64,000 nucleotides of DNA from Myceligenerans salitolerans (GCF_017349295.1 NZ_JAFMPK010000048.1:177758-241757), one strand, 5' to 3'. Positions 17,452 to 26,114 are shown, counted from the first letter of the stretch. The notes: generated by a model not told the origin, from the sequence alone. Program-made: numbers and translations.

Positions 17452-18996
17452 TCAGCCGCGGCGACCGCGTCCCACTCCTCCTGTGCCCTCGGTGACCGCC
17501 TCACCCGCGGTCACCGTGGCGACCTCGGAACCGGCGGCGAGGACCGTGTAGGTCCGACCGTCGACGAGGTCGGGCGCACTCAGCACGATCGACTGCGCGT
17601 CCTTCGTGAGCGTGAGGGCGGCGAGCACGCTGCCACCGTCCCCCACCACGCGGACCTCGGTCCCGGCAGCGAGGGTGTCGAACGTGGCCACCACCCATGC
17701 CTGCGCCGAGCCGCCGTCGGGCGCCTGCGTCATGCCCGAGGGACCCACGGCCACGAGGTTGCCTCCGTCCACCGTGAACGTCCCCTGGCTGTCGAGTGCG
17801 CCGTTGCCGTTCGAGGTCGGGCCGAGGACGGTCACGTCGCCGCCGGTGACCGTGGTGGTGCCGTTGGAGTCCAGGCCGTCACCTCCCGCGTCGACCGTCA
17901 GTGCGCCGCCGGTGACGGCCAGCGAGAAGTCGCCCACGGACTCGCCGCCCATGCCGCCGGACGTCGTGCCCGTCGCCCCGGCCGCGTTGAGTCCGTCGTC
18001 CGACGCCGTCACGTCCGTCGTACCTCCCGCGACGAGGACGTGCGCGCCTTCGAGGCCCTCGGCGGACCGCGTGACGGTGAGGGTTCCGTCCGCGACCACG
18101 AGGTCGGACTCGGCGTGCACGCCGTCGTCCCCGGAGCTGACCGTGACCTCGCCGCCGAGGAACGCGGCATATCCGACGGTGTCGCCGTCGTCGTCGGTAC
18201 CGTCCTCGTTGTCGGCCTTGAGGCCGTCGCCGGAGGCGGTGACGTCGAGGGTTCCACCGGTCACGACGAGGTAGTCCTTGCCCCGGACGGCGTCGTCGGC
18301 CGCCTCGACCGTGATGGTGCCGCCCGCGATGACGAGGCCGTCCTTGGAGGTGATCCCGTCGTTCGCGTTGCCGGTGACGCCGAGTGAGCCGTCGCCCGAG
18401 ATGACCATGCTGTCCTTGGAGAACAGTGCGGCGTTCGGTTCGTCCTCGTCGCCCTCGTACTCGTACTCCGCGGCGTCCCGCAGGAAGTTCTCGCTGCCGT
18501 CCGCCAGGACCACCGAGACGTCGTCGGCCTCCATGACCGCGATGGCCGAGGTGGTGGCGCTGGTGATGTCGGCGCCGTCGAGCACCAGCCGGACGAGGCC
18601 GTCGGCCTCGGACGACACCACCACCTGACCGTCCGTCAGGGTGCCGGTGAGGCGGTAGGTGCCGGGTGCGGTGATCGTCACCGTGGAGCCGTCGACCTCG
18701 ACGCCGGCACCCGACGCCTCGGCCGTGTCGCCGTCGAGGGTGACACGGACCTCGTCGGCCTCGTCCCAGGTCTCATCGGCGAGAGCGGCGGTCTCCGCGT
18801 GGTCCTTGTTGTCGGCCAGCGCGTCGTCCGTGGTGAGTGCCACGTCCGTGGAGGACGTCGCGCTCGACGTGGAGGTGCTCGACTCCGTGCCGATCGTCTC
18901 GGCCGCGGAACTGAGACTGCAGCCGGTGAGGGTCGCGACCGCGAGGTAGGCGGCCAGGGCAGCGGCGAGGAGGGTCTTGGGTCGCTTGATGCGCAT
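17452..18996 (-). CDS. Secreted lipoprotein with carbohydrate-binding domain (DUF4353-like repeats)
   Basis: This is a 514-residue protein with a type II signal peptide, basic N-terminus MRIKRPK, and lipobox LTGC with Cys at about residue 26. A Ser/Thr-rich linker leads into a long Gly/Asp/Val/Thr repeat region with motifs such as DGITSKDGLVIAGGTITV, DGLKADNEDG, DGVHAESDLVVADGTLTV and DGLDSNGTTTVTGGDV. These recur about every 25-35 residues, as in the carbohydrate-binding domain proteins that accompany CotH and VTC genes. A beta-helical fold is likely. It is the last gene of a possible operon with DUF4956 and VTC genes, about 110 bp after the VTC stop. Anchoring outside the membrane is supported; the ligand is unknown. 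Confidence 0.8.
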   Translation of the reverse strand: MRIKRPKTLLAAALAAYLAVATLTGCSLSSAAETIGTESSTSTSSATSSTDVALTTDDALADNKDHAETAALADETWDEADEVRVTLDGDTAEASGAGVEVDGSTVTITAPGTYRLTGTLTDGQVVVSSEADGLVRLVLDGADITSATTSAIAVMEADDVSVVLADGSENFLRDAAEYEYEGDEDEPNAALFSKDSMVISGDGSLGVTGNANDGITSKDGLVIAGGTITVEAADDAVRGKDYLVVTGGTLDVTASGDGLKADNEDGTDDDGDTVGYAAFLGGEVTVSSGDDGVHAESDLVVADGTLTVTRSAEGLEGAHVLVAGGTTDVTASDDGLNAAGATGTTSGGMGGESVGDFSLAVTGGALTVDAGGDGLDSNGTTTVTGGDVTVLGPTSNGNGALDSQGTFTVDGGNLVAVGPSGMTQAPDGGSAQAWVVATFDTLAAGTEVRVVGDGGSVLAALTLTKDAQSIVLSAPDLVDGRTYTVLAAGSEVATVTAGEAVTEGTGGVGRGRRG

Positions 18997-19105
18997 CGGT
19001 GTGGGTCCTTGCTGTGAGGTGTGCGGATGTCGGTGAGTGGGCGGCCGGAGCGGCCGGCACGGTCGGATCGGCCGCCGTCGCGAGCGGGAAGGCCCGGAGT
19101 TCCGG

Positions 19106-19879
19106 CTAGGGAGCGGACTCCGGTGCGAGGCGGTGACGGATCGTTCGGCGCCAGGGGGCGTCGGGAAGACCGGGTCGCAGGAGCGTGAGCCCGGTCGCGT
19201 ACTTGGAGATGCGGTCCGGCCGGTGCCCGGCCCGCCAGAGGAGCCGGTCGGCCGACGACGGCCCCGGCCCGCCGGTCTTCGTCTCCACGACGACGCGACG
19301 GTCGAGGCGTACGACGGCGGCGACCGGGTCCGGGCCGGGGAGGGTCCAGGCAAGGTCCGTGTCGAGGGTGAGCCGGCCGTCCGGGAGGAGCAGCGTGGTC
19401 CGCCGGTACGAGGACCGGAGCGTCGGGGCGAGCGCCCGTGCGGGCGCCGCGTCGAGGCCGGCCGCGGCGAGCCGTTCGGCCACGAACGAGCCGGCGGTGC
19501 CCAGGCGTGCGGGTCCGGCGTCGTGGGGCTGCCGTTCCTTCACGGTCAGGCCGCGTCCGCTGCGGGTCTTCACCTCGACGAAGCAGGCGCCGGAGTCGAC
19601 GTAGGTGCGCGTGCGCACCTTGTACCGACGACGGCGGCGGTGTGCCGCCAGCCGGAAGGCGTCGAGGCCTGGCGTGTCGAAGTAGGTGGACTCGTAGGCG
19701 AAGGTGCGGGCGCCGTGGATCTCCAGAACCCGGGTCGCGGGGTCGAGCGCGGCCAGCAGGCCGTGGCACGCGGCGGCGTCCAGCACGTACTTGCGGTCCT
19801 GCCGGGTCTGCAGCGCCGCGGCGGCGTCCAGTTCGTCGAGGCCGACGGGGGTGAACCGGGTGAGGGGGCAGGCGATCAC
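19106..19879 (-). CDS. VTC-domain polyphosphate polymerase-like protein
   Basis: This is a 257-residue protein with the VTC (CYTH-like) tunnel-fold pattern. RQDRKYVLD carries the basic R..RKY motif; later elements are YESTYFDTPGLDAF, RRRYKVRTRTYVDS, CFVEVKTRSGRGLTVKER, VETKT and the late RISKYATGLTLL. Alternating Lys/Arg and Glu residues lining the tunnel are visible. VTC proteins make polyphosphate from ATP in eukaryotes; bacterial members are less well characterised. The start is GTG 19879, overlapping the DUF4956 stop (GTGA), with GGGAGCGG upstream. Translational coupling to DUF4956 indicates a joint membrane function. Confidence 0.85.
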   Translation of the reverse strand: MIACPLTRFTPVGLDELDAAAALQTRQDRKYVLDAAACHGLLAALDPATRVLEIHGARTFAYESTYFDTPGLDAFRLAAHRRRRRYKVRTRTYVDSGACFVEVKTRSGRGLTVKERQPHDAGPARLGTAGSFVAERLAAAGLDAAPARALAPTLRSSYRRTTLLLPDGRLTLDTDLAWTLPGPDPVAAVVRLDRRVVVETKTGGPGPSSADRLLWRAGHRPDRISKYATGLTLLRPGLPDAPWRRTIRHRLAPESAP

Positions 19880-20496
19880 CGGGCCGCTCCCTGAAGGAGG
19901 GCGGTGCGCGACGACGGCATACCGGGTCCCGACGACGGCGCGGGGCGCGGACCCGCGGAGAAGCGGACGTCGACGAGCGTGGTGTCGTTCACGAGATCGA
20001 GCTTCCGCACGGACACCGCGTGCACCGTCCCGCCGAGCAGCGTCTCGAGCCGGGCCACGAGCGCGAGGTGGTCCGTCAGCGCTCCGTCGAGCATCACCGA
20101 CCGCGTCTCGTGGCTCACGCGGGCAAGGAAGCGGGGGTGGTCGGCGACGGCCATGACGCCGACGACCAGCACGCTTCCCGCGAGCCCGAGCCAGCCCGTG
20201 GTGGAACCGAGCCCGCCCAGCAGACCGAGCGCGAGGGCCGCGAAGTAGTAGGCCACCTCGTGCTGCTCGAGCTCCAGGGAGCGCAGGCGGATGATCGACA
20301 GGACGCCGAAGAGCCCGAGTCCCAGGCCGGCCGCGACGGTGCTCGACGCCAGTGCCGAGCTCACCGCCAGCACCCCGACGTTCACCAGGAGGTATGCGAC
20401 CACGAGGTCGCGGCGGCGGTGGCGCGGGAAGTAGAGGGCGAGGACGAGGACGACGACGGCGACGAGGTCGACCGCGTAGAGCATGAGGGACGACAT
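19876..20496 (-). CDS. DUF4956 membrane protein
   Basis: This is a 206-residue protein with four or five TM segments in the first 130 residues (LYAVDLVAVVVLVLALYF, AYLLVNVGVLAVSSALASS, GLGLFGVLSIIRLRSLEL, YYFAALALGLLGGLG, GWLGLAGSVLVVGVMAV). A soluble C-terminal domain of about 80 residues follows. The segment FGVLSIIRLR is the family landmark. DUF4956 genes commonly neighbour VTC-domain genes, and here the two overlap. An AGGAG ribosome binding site precedes ATG 20496. It probably forms the membrane part of a polyphosphate-related complex; this role is inferred from context. Confidence 0.82.
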   Translation of the reverse strand: MSSLMLYAVDLVAVVVLVLALYFPRHRRRDLVVAYLLVNVGVLAVSSALASSTVAAGLGLGLFGVLSIIRLRSLELEQHEVAYYFAALALGLLGGLGSTTGWLGLAGSVLVVGVMAVADHPRFLARVSHETRSVMLDGALTDHLALVARLETLLGGTVHAVSVRKLDLVNDTTLVDVRFSAGPRPAPSSGPGMPSSRTALLQGAAR

Positions 20497-20682
20497 GGCT
20501 GGCTCCTGGATGAACGGAAGATGTCTTGCTTCTGTCCGTCGAGGTAACCCTCCGGCGCCCCGTGGTTGCTGCTACCCGGCTGTGTCGTCGCTGTGGATGA
20601 CGCGGCCAATTCGCTAGGACCCTTGCGTAATCGTCCTGTGCGTGACTACCGTCACACCCGACCACCCCCCGTGAGGAGTCCC

Positions 20683-22428
20683 ATGTTCCCCTTGCCCCGC
20701 ACCAGACCACGCAGGCACGGCCTCGCCGTCGGCCTCGCCACACTCGTGACCATCGGCCTCGCCGCGGCCGGAGCGCCGGCCACGGCGTCCGCGGCCCCCT
20801 CTCCCGTACGCCACGGCGACGACGGGATCAACGGCTACCGGTCGATCGGCTACTTCCCCGGCTGGGCCCCGACCGGTGAGGCCGACTACCAGGTCGCCGA
20901 CCTGGTGAGGACCGGGGCGATCGCCGATCTGACGCACCTGAACTACGCGTTCGGGAACGTCACCACCGACCTGGTGTGCGACATCACCGACGCCGAGGTG
21001 CCGGACGACGGCGTCGACCCCGGTGAGCCGGAGGGCGATCCCGAGTCCGACTACCTGCATCTCGTGGACGCGGACGACGCCGTGGACGGCGTCGCGGACC
21101 GGCCCGGACAGGCTCTCGCCGGCAACTTCAACCAGCTCCGCAAGCTCAAGGCCGTCGCGCCGGACCTGAAGGTGCTGATCTCGATCGGCGGCTGGACCTG
21201 GTCCGACAACTTCTCCGACGCCGTGGCCACGCCCGAGGGAAGGGAACGGCTCGTCGAGTCCTGCGTCGACCTGTACCTGCGCGGCAACCTGCCGGTCCGG
21301 GGCGACCAGGGCGGCGAGGGCGTCGCCGCCGGGATCTTCGACGGCATCGACATCGACTGGGAGTGGCCGGCCGCCGACGGCGAGCACCCGTCCCCGCGCC
21401 CGGACGAGGACAAGGAGAACTTCCTCGCCTTCATGGAACTACTGCGTGCTTCCATGGACCGCCTCGGCGCCGAGACGGGGGAGGACTACCTGCTGACCGG
21501 CTTCGCACCCGCGGGCTGGGCGCCACGAACGAACGGCGGGTGGACCGACCCCCGGCTCGCGTCCGTCGTCGACTTCCTCAACGTGCAGGGTTACGACTAC
21601 CACGGGACATGGGTCGCCGACCGCACCGGGCACCAGGGCAACCTGCACAAGTACCGCTGGCCCGACTCGGGCGACGACTGGGCCAACTGGGGTCTCGCTG
21701 CCGACGACCTGCTGGCCGCCTACCGCGCCGCCGGGTACGACGGATCGCAGGTCAACCTCGGACTCGCCGCCTACGGCCAGGGCTGGTCCGGGGTCGACGA
21801 CCCGACCCCGGGCGCACCCGCCGGGGCCGCCGTCGGCGTGCGGAACTACAACCTGCTGCGGGACGTCGGCGAGGAGTACTACGACGCCACCGCGATGGCG
21901 GGCTACCGCTGGGACGGCGACGAGTGGTGGAGCCTCGACACGCCTCGCTCGGTGACCGACAAGGCCGAGTTCGTCGCGACCGAGGGTTACGGCGGGGCGT
22001 TCTTCTGGGACATCACCGGCGACTTCGAGAACGAGCTGGGCGGGGCCCTGGCGGGCACGCTGCGCGCCGCGACCCCCGGACCTCTCGTCCCCGACGGCGG
22101 TGCCGCACCCTGGTACGCGACCGGCGTCTACACGGCGGGCGACATCGTGTCGCACGACGGCGTCGAGTACCGCGCCACCTGGTGGACGCGCGACGACACC
22201 CCGGGAACCGGCGGACGGAAGGACCCCTGGCTCGCCGTCGGGCAGCACGGTGACCACCCCGTCGAGGCGGAGGAGTGCGCTCCCGCATGGTCGCCCGACG
22301 AGACGTACCGCCGCGGCGACGTCGTCTCGCGAGCCGGCGTGAACCACGTCGCGATGTGGTGGACCCGTGGCGACCAACCGGGCACGGATCCCACGAGCGC
22401 CTGGGACGCCGAGGTGCCGTGCGCCTGA
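20683..22428 (+). CDS. Secreted GH18 chitinase with two CBM5/12 modules
   Basis: This is a 581-residue secreted enzyme. A Sec signal peptide (RRHGLAVGLATLVTIGLAAA, cleavage near ATASA) is followed by a GH18 catalytic barrel. SIGYFPGW marks its start, LKVLISIGGWTWSDNFSDAV its SxGG motif, and FDGIDIDWEWP its DxxDxDxE catalytic motif, with the acid/base Glu near residue 226. Two tandem C-terminal modules of about 45 residues follow (WYATGVYTAGDIVSHDGVEY with WWTRDDTPGT; AWSPDETYRRGDVVSRAGVN with WWTRGDQPGT), matching CBM5/12 chitin-binding domains. ATG 20683 is preceded by GTGAGGAG. It degrades chitin outside the cell. It is divergent from the DUF4956 operon. Confidence 0.93.
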   Translation: MFPLPRTRPRRHGLAVGLATLVTIGLAAAGAPATASAAPSPVRHGDDGINGYRSIGYFPGWAPTGEADYQVADLVRTGAIADLTHLNYAFGNVTTDLVCDITDAEVPDDGVDPGEPEGDPESDYLHLVDADDAVDGVADRPGQALAGNFNQLRKLKAVAPDLKVLISIGGWTWSDNFSDAVATPEGRERLVESCVDLYLRGNLPVRGDQGGEGVAAGIFDGIDIDWEWPAADGEHPSPRPDEDKENFLAFMELLRASMDRLGAETGEDYLLTGFAPAGWAPRTNGGWTDPRLASVVDFLNVQGYDYHGTWVADRTGHQGNLHKYRWPDSGDDWANWGLAADDLLAAYRAAGYDGSQVNLGLAAYGQGWSGVDDPTPGAPAGAAVGVRNYNLLRDVGEEYYDATAMAGYRWDGDEWWSLDTPRSVTDKAEFVATEGYGGAFFWDITGDFENELGGALAGTLRAATPGPLVPDGGAAPWYATGVYTAGDIVSHDGVEYRATWWTRDDTPGTGGRKDPWLAVGQHGDHPVEAEECAPAWSPDETYRRGDVVSRAGVNHVAMWWTRGDQPGTDPTSAWDAEVPCA

Positions 22429-22452
22429 GCTGACGACCGGCACCGCACGGAA

Positions 22453-22491
22453 CGACGGGCTCGACCGCCAGGGGTGCGGTCGAGCCCGTCG
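22453..22491 (+). terminator. Terminator of the chitinase gene
   Basis: There is a perfect 16-bp inverted repeat (22453-22468 with 22476-22491) and a 7-nt loop, starting 24 bp after the chitinase stop codon. No T-tract. Confidence 0.75.
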
Positions 22492-22654
22492 CGGTACCGG
22501 GGCCCAGGATCGGGAACCAGGATCTGCTCGTTCGAGGCGTCGTCGTGGTGGGACGCGAGGACGTCGTCGTACACCGACTGGCCACCGGGGCCGACGATTG
22601 GGCGATCCCGGGTACGAACCGGTATGCTGCTACGGCCCGCTCAGGCGGGCGCCA

Positions 22655-22742
22655 GGTAGCGTGTCCGAGCGGCCTAAGGAGCACGCCTCGAAAGCGTGTG
22701 TGGGTTAACAGTCCACCGTGGGTTCAAATCCCACCGCTACCG
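22655..22742 (+). tRNA. tRNA-Ser (anticodon CGA)
   Basis: The acceptor arms are GGTAGCG (22655-22661) and CGCTACC (22735-22741), with discriminator G 22742. The anticodon loop reads CTCGAAA within the stem CACGC/GCGTG, giving CGA. A long class II variable arm (TGTGGGTTAACAGTCCACC) and the T-arm GTGGGTTCAAATCCCAC are clear. The 3' CCA is not encoded. Its 3' end is the integration site of the mobile element that follows; the gene stays complete after integration. Confidence 0.95.
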
Positions 22743-22745
22743 CAC
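22728..22745 (+). repeat. Left attachment site (tRNA side)
   Basis: ATCCCACCGCTACCGCAC covers the 3' end of tRNA-Ser(CGA), from the T-arm into the three bases after the discriminator. The identical 18 bp recur at 36116-36133. The bases flanking the repeat differ on both sides. Confidence 0.9.
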
Positions 22746-22758
22746 CCGCAGTACAATC

Positions 22759-22801
22759 CGAGCCCCTGACCAGCGGAAACGCCGGTCAGGGGCTCGATCT
22801 T
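22759..22801 (+). terminator. Terminator after tRNA-Ser, supplied by the element
   Basis: There is a 13-bp perfect inverted repeat, CGAGCCCCTGACC (22759-22771) with 22784-22796, followed by ATCTTT. It lies inside the element, 16 bp past the tRNA end, and so ends the tRNA transcript after integration. Confidence 0.75.
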
Positions 22802-22890
22802 TGGTGCGATCCCCGGATAATCCCCGGGTTTAGGGAACCCCAGCCGATCTCAGCCACCTCTGCGGACCGGACACTGGGTGGATCGCTCTC

Positions 22891-24219
22891 CTACTCGGCT
22901 TCGTCGTCGAGGCCGACCGTTGTCGCATCGATTGTCCCGTCCCATCTACCCCTGCTCTCGCGCATCGCCGCCCGCAACTTGGGCTTCGCTTGCGGGTCTA
23001 GCAGCGCGGTGATCTGTGCTTGGAGAAGTGCGCGACTGTCGATGACCGCGCCACCCTGCTCTGCCAGGAGGCTAATCGTCGGAGCGTCAGCATCGAGGGG
23101 TTCAGGCCGGTCTGGAGGTGGCGTCGAGATGGTGTGGTTGACGATGTAGTACAGGGCGTCTGGTGCCCTCTTCTGTTCGAGGACGAAGGCGTGGACCGGA
23201 CGGGTACTCAGCTGTCTGACAGCCCCAGCCTTGGCCCCCTTGGTCAGGCCCTTGCACTCTGCCAAGGCGACCCAACCCGGTTCGCTTGGATCGGAAATCC
23301 GGAGATCTTCGTACTTGGGCTGACCATCGGGTATGACGGCGTTACGGCGCTCGACCGCGAATCCGAGCTCCTCAAGGGCGTCACCGACAGCATCCTCGAA
23401 TTCCTCGTGCTGCTTCGTGAGCAATCGCCAAATCCCAGTCTCAGCAGCGGCCATTTCGTCCGCAACTTTGGCGTCGAGCGCTTCGGCTCGCTGATCAAGT
23501 TCTGCGAGTAGCCGCAGCCGCTCCGCTTGTAGCGCACTCCGCTCAGCGAGGACGTCCTGCAATCCTGGGGGTCCCCAGCGAGGGTCTTCCTGCCAGTCTG
23601 CGTGTACGGGAAACGCTTCGGGGGTCACCTTACGTGCTATATCGAGGAACCAGCGCAGCCATGGAGCGACCTCAGTTGGTATGGCAGGAAGGGCAAGGAC
23701 CATGCCGCCTTCCGGCTGGTCGTTGCGCTTAAACCGGCCCACGAACGCGAGGACTTCATCGTGGGCATGCGAGGTTAGAAGCGGCGTATACGCCACATCG
23801 CCCTCACGCAAAGGGGACAGGCGACGTGTATCCCACTTCCAACGTGGACGCGGCCGTTCCTCCACCACGGGTACAAGTGTGCGGATAATTAGGTCACGGA
23901 TGGCCTGACTGACCTCGTCGGGAACGTTCAGCTGTGCTGCTGTGACATCGGTATGGCGTAGGACGACTGACGTAATGGCGTTGCCGTGAAGGCCAGATAA
24001 AAGATCGGACCCCAGCGCGAGAACGTGCAAATGTCTGGAACACTGGACATCCTGTGTCGTAACGAAAAGGTCGTACTCGCGTTGGTCAATTTCCGTCTGG
24101 CCGCCAGCTGTGACCTCAACGTAAGAACCCACCAGCGGGATCAGTTCTTCGATGACTTGTGGGTCAAGCCCCTGAAAGATCGCGCGTGGACGGGCCTCAG
24201 CACCGTGGATGATCCCCAT
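22891..24219 (-). CDS. Element cargo: unknown protein with PD-(D/E)XK-like C-terminal domain
   Basis: This is a 442-residue protein starting at ATG 24219, with GAAGGA 8-9 nt upstream. Residues about 1-200 have no recognised fold (HVLALGSDLLSGLHGNAITS; PRWKWDTRRLSPLREGD). Residues about 235-300 are a charged coiled-coil (LQAERLRLLAELDQRAEALD). The last third reads HEEFEDAVGDALEELGFAVE, then PKYEDLRI and WVALAECKG: the spacing of an acidic residue followed by E-x-K resembles the PD-(D/E)XK nuclease core. Base and codon use is more AT-rich than the chromosome. Position at the element's tRNA end fits a passenger gene. A defence or DNA-processing role is a hypothesis only. Confidence 0.6.
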   Translation of the reverse strand: MGIIHGAEARPRAIFQGLDPQVIEELIPLVGSYVEVTAGGQTEIDQREYDLFVTTQDVQCSRHLHVLALGSDLLSGLHGNAITSVVLRHTDVTAAQLNVPDEVSQAIRDLIIRTLVPVVEERPRPRWKWDTRRLSPLREGDVAYTPLLTSHAHDEVLAFVGRFKRNDQPEGGMVLALPAIPTEVAPWLRWFLDIARKVTPEAFPVHADWQEDPRWGPPGLQDVLAERSALQAERLRLLAELDQRAEALDAKVADEMAAAETGIWRLLTKQHEEFEDAVGDALEELGFAVERRNAVIPDGQPKYEDLRISDPSEPGWVALAECKGLTKGAKAGAVRQLSTRPVHAFVLEQKRAPDALYYIVNHTISTPPPDRPEPLDADAPTISLLAEQGGAVIDSRALLQAQITALLDPQAKPKLRAAMRESRGRWDGTIDATTVGLDDEAE

Positions 24220-24450
24220 AGGCAAATCCTTCCAGCCCTGGAGCCCGGTTGGGCCCCGCCCTCGGGTGAAATTGTCCTTGCGGACGCCACCTGCGTGCGA
24301 CTCCCGGCAGATCCGACCGCCGCAGCAAGTTCGTAGCATAATGCCTGGCTCTTTGGGTACTACTATCGACGGCCGGGCGACGCGCCTGCGACGGTCGAGG
24401 CCATGCGGCCACCCGCCGGTCGGAGTGATTCTTCCGAATCAGGCACGATC

Positions 24451-24484
24451 GCGCCCGGCCTGGAGGCAGGTCCAGGCCGGGCGC
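24451..24484 (-). terminator. Terminator of the integrase gene
   Basis: There is a perfect 14-bp inverted repeat, GCGCCCGGCCTGGA (24451-24464) with 24471-24484, and a 6-nt loop. It lies 30 bp past the integrase stop. The rest of the 294-bp interval 24220-24513 shows no gene. Confidence 0.7.
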
Positions 24485-24513
24485 TGAGGGATAACTTCGC
24501 TTCCGTCGGCCAG

Positions 24514-25758
24514 CTACGAGTCGACCTTCGTGGATGGCTTAGGCGTGCCGCCGATCAGCATGTCGAGCACGGTCCGGACGTCGGGTGCGATGTTCTTCCG
24601 TCGCACGTAGTGCCGTAGCGTCGTCGCCTCCGACGAGTGCCCGAGCTGGGCAGCCGCCGTCTTCGTGTCGAGCTCATCGTGAATGTGGTCCGCGACCGTT
24701 CGGCGGAAGTCGTGCGGCCTCACCGTGACACCCGTGCCGTCGAGAGCTTCCTTCAGTTGCTCCCGCACGCGGCCCGGTGAGCGCACCGTCCCTGATGTCG
24801 AAGGAAAGAGCAGTCCGTCAGGTCCCCCGTCGAGCGCGAGATCGAGGGCGGTCCGCATCGCTATGACGACGAACCCGGGGAGGGTCACCGTGTGGCGCGA
24901 CGAATCAGTCTTGGGCTTGGGCTGTCGGATCAGGCGACGCCGGATCTTTCCAGTCGCGTCGGGCGCTTCGGCGCGTACGACCGTCCCGTTGACCGTGAGC
25001 GTCGGGGCGTCGCCGTCGAGCTGTAGGTCATCCTCGCGGAGCGCCAGCACCTCCCCGATCCTGAGTCCCGTGCCCAGCATCGTGTCCACGATTTCGGGCA
25101 GCAGGGTGATGTTCCGGACGCCACGCTTCGCCGGGCGGTTCTCCCAGGAGCGCACTGCCGCGCGCAGTGTGGCGACCTCTTCGAGCGAGAGCGTGCGGAC
25201 CTCCTTGCGGCGACGAGGCTTGCGCACCGGGGCGGCGTCGCGGACCGGGTTGGCGGTGATCGCTCCGTACCTTACGCACATGCCCATGATCTGAGTCAGG
25301 ACGTTGTTCACCTGGCGTGCGGTGTCGTACTTCGCGGCCGCGTGGAGCGTAGCGAGCAGTCGGTTCACGGCTACGGGCGTCACCTCCCGTACCCGGAGCT
25401 GTCCGAGGCCTGGCCTGATGTGGTTCTTGATCGTGCTCCCGTAGGTGATGAGCGACTGAGACGTGATTCCGTCCTCTCCTTCCTGCTTGCGCTCACGCAC
25501 CCACTCGTCGATGACGCGATCCATCCTCGTGGTGCTCGTGATGGCGACCACGCCATCGGCGTTCTCAGCGCCCGACATCTTGTGCAACTTGTCTTCCAGG
25601 CGACGCTTCGCGATGGCCTTCGTCTTGCCCCACGATTCGGGCTCGCGGGTCGCGCCGGTGAAGTCGCGGTAGGTCGTTCGCGCGCGCCAGGAGTTGGGAC
25701 GGACCTCCTTCGTGTAGATGTCGCTCCAGCGTCCGGGCTCAAGTGGCAGCTTCGGCAT
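24514..25758 (-). CDS. int: Tyrosine integrase of the element
   Basis: This is a 414-residue site-specific recombinase. An N-terminal SAM-like arm-binding domain (QSLITYGSTIKNHIRPGLGQ) is followed by the catalytic domain, with Arg in GTGLRIGEVLALRED (about residue 233), the H-x-x-R box in RPHDFRRTVAD (about 347) and the nucleophile Tyr in TTLRHYVRR (about 384). It recombines the tRNA-derived att sites. ATG 25758 lies 3 bp after the excisionase stop, with AAAGG upstream; a longer start at 25800 would overlap the excisionase gene. Co-transcription with xis is typical for AICEs. Confidence 0.92.
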   Translation of the reverse strand: MPKLPLEPGRWSDIYTKEVRPNSWRARTTYRDFTGATREPESWGKTKAIAKRRLEDKLHKMSGAENADGVVAITSTTRMDRVIDEWVRERKQEGEDGITSQSLITYGSTIKNHIRPGLGQLRVREVTPVAVNRLLATLHAAAKYDTARQVNNVLTQIMGMCVRYGAITANPVRDAAPVRKPRRRKEVRTLSLEEVATLRAAVRSWENRPAKRGVRNITLLPEIVDTMLGTGLRIGEVLALREDDLQLDGDAPTLTVNGTVVRAEAPDATGKIRRRLIRQPKPKTDSSRHTVTLPGFVVIAMRTALDLALDGGPDGLLFPSTSGTVRSPGRVREQLKEALDGTGVTVRPHDFRRTVADHIHDELDTKTAAAQLGHSSEATTLRHYVRRKNIAPDVRTVLDMLIGGTPKPSTKVDS

Positions 25759-25760
25759 CT

Positions 25761-25967
25761 TCAGGCAACCTTTCGCTCGTCGTTCGCGCTGTCGAGCCAT
25801 GCCTCGACGTCGGCCGGGCGGTAGCGCAGCCGCGCACCGACTCGGGTGATCCGGGGACCGCCGCCACGACTGGACCAGGCGTAGACGCAGTGGAGCGAGA
25901 CGCCGAGGTAGTCAGCGAGGTCGTCAGGGGTCATGAGCTTCGGACCGATAGCGGTTGCGGTCGTCAT
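25761..25967 (-). CDS. xis: Excisionase / MerR-like helix-turn-helix protein
   Basis: This is a 68-residue protein with a single winged-helix DNA-binding domain: MTPDDLADYLGVSLHCVYAW then GPRITRVGARLRYRPADVEA. This is the usual form of AICE and plasmid excisionases that bind att arm sites and turn integrase toward excision. It is adjacent to int (3-bp gap) and downstream of the repeat-rich region at 26002-26114. GGAGAACC precedes the ATG. Confidence 0.85.
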   Translation of the reverse strand: MTTATAIGPKLMTPDDLADYLGVSLHCVYAWSSRGGGPRITRVGARLRYRPADVEAWLDSANDERKVA

Positions 25968-26001
25968 GGTGGTTCTCCTTGCCTGGAGCTTCGTCGTTCG
26001 A

Positions 26002-26114
26002 GGGTTAGCCCTGGCATGTGCCAGGGCTAACCCGCCATGGCTTGTTTCGGTGTCTGACCTGGGGTTTTAGGCCTGGTGTTCTAGCCCTGGTAGCCCTGGC
26101 ACATGCCGGGGCTA
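26002..26114. repeat. Inverted and direct repeats between rep-like gene and xis
   Basis: 26002-26033 is a perfect inverted repeat with 15-bp arms and a 2-bp centre (core TAGCCCTGGCA). 26091-26114 is a near copy of its core (TAGCCCTGGCACATGCCGG onward, one arm mismatch), and TAGCCCTGG occurs again at 26082-26090. These fill the 152-bp gap between the replication-type ATPase stop and the excisionase start. They could be a replication origin, a regulator site for xis-int or a terminator. Confidence 0.7.

Noticed and set aside
17471-18387. Long open frame on the plus strand opposite the lipoprotein gene
   Set aside because: It is the antisense shadow of the repeat-rich lipoprotein gene. The minus frame has a signal peptide with lipobox and consistent repeats; the plus frame has none.
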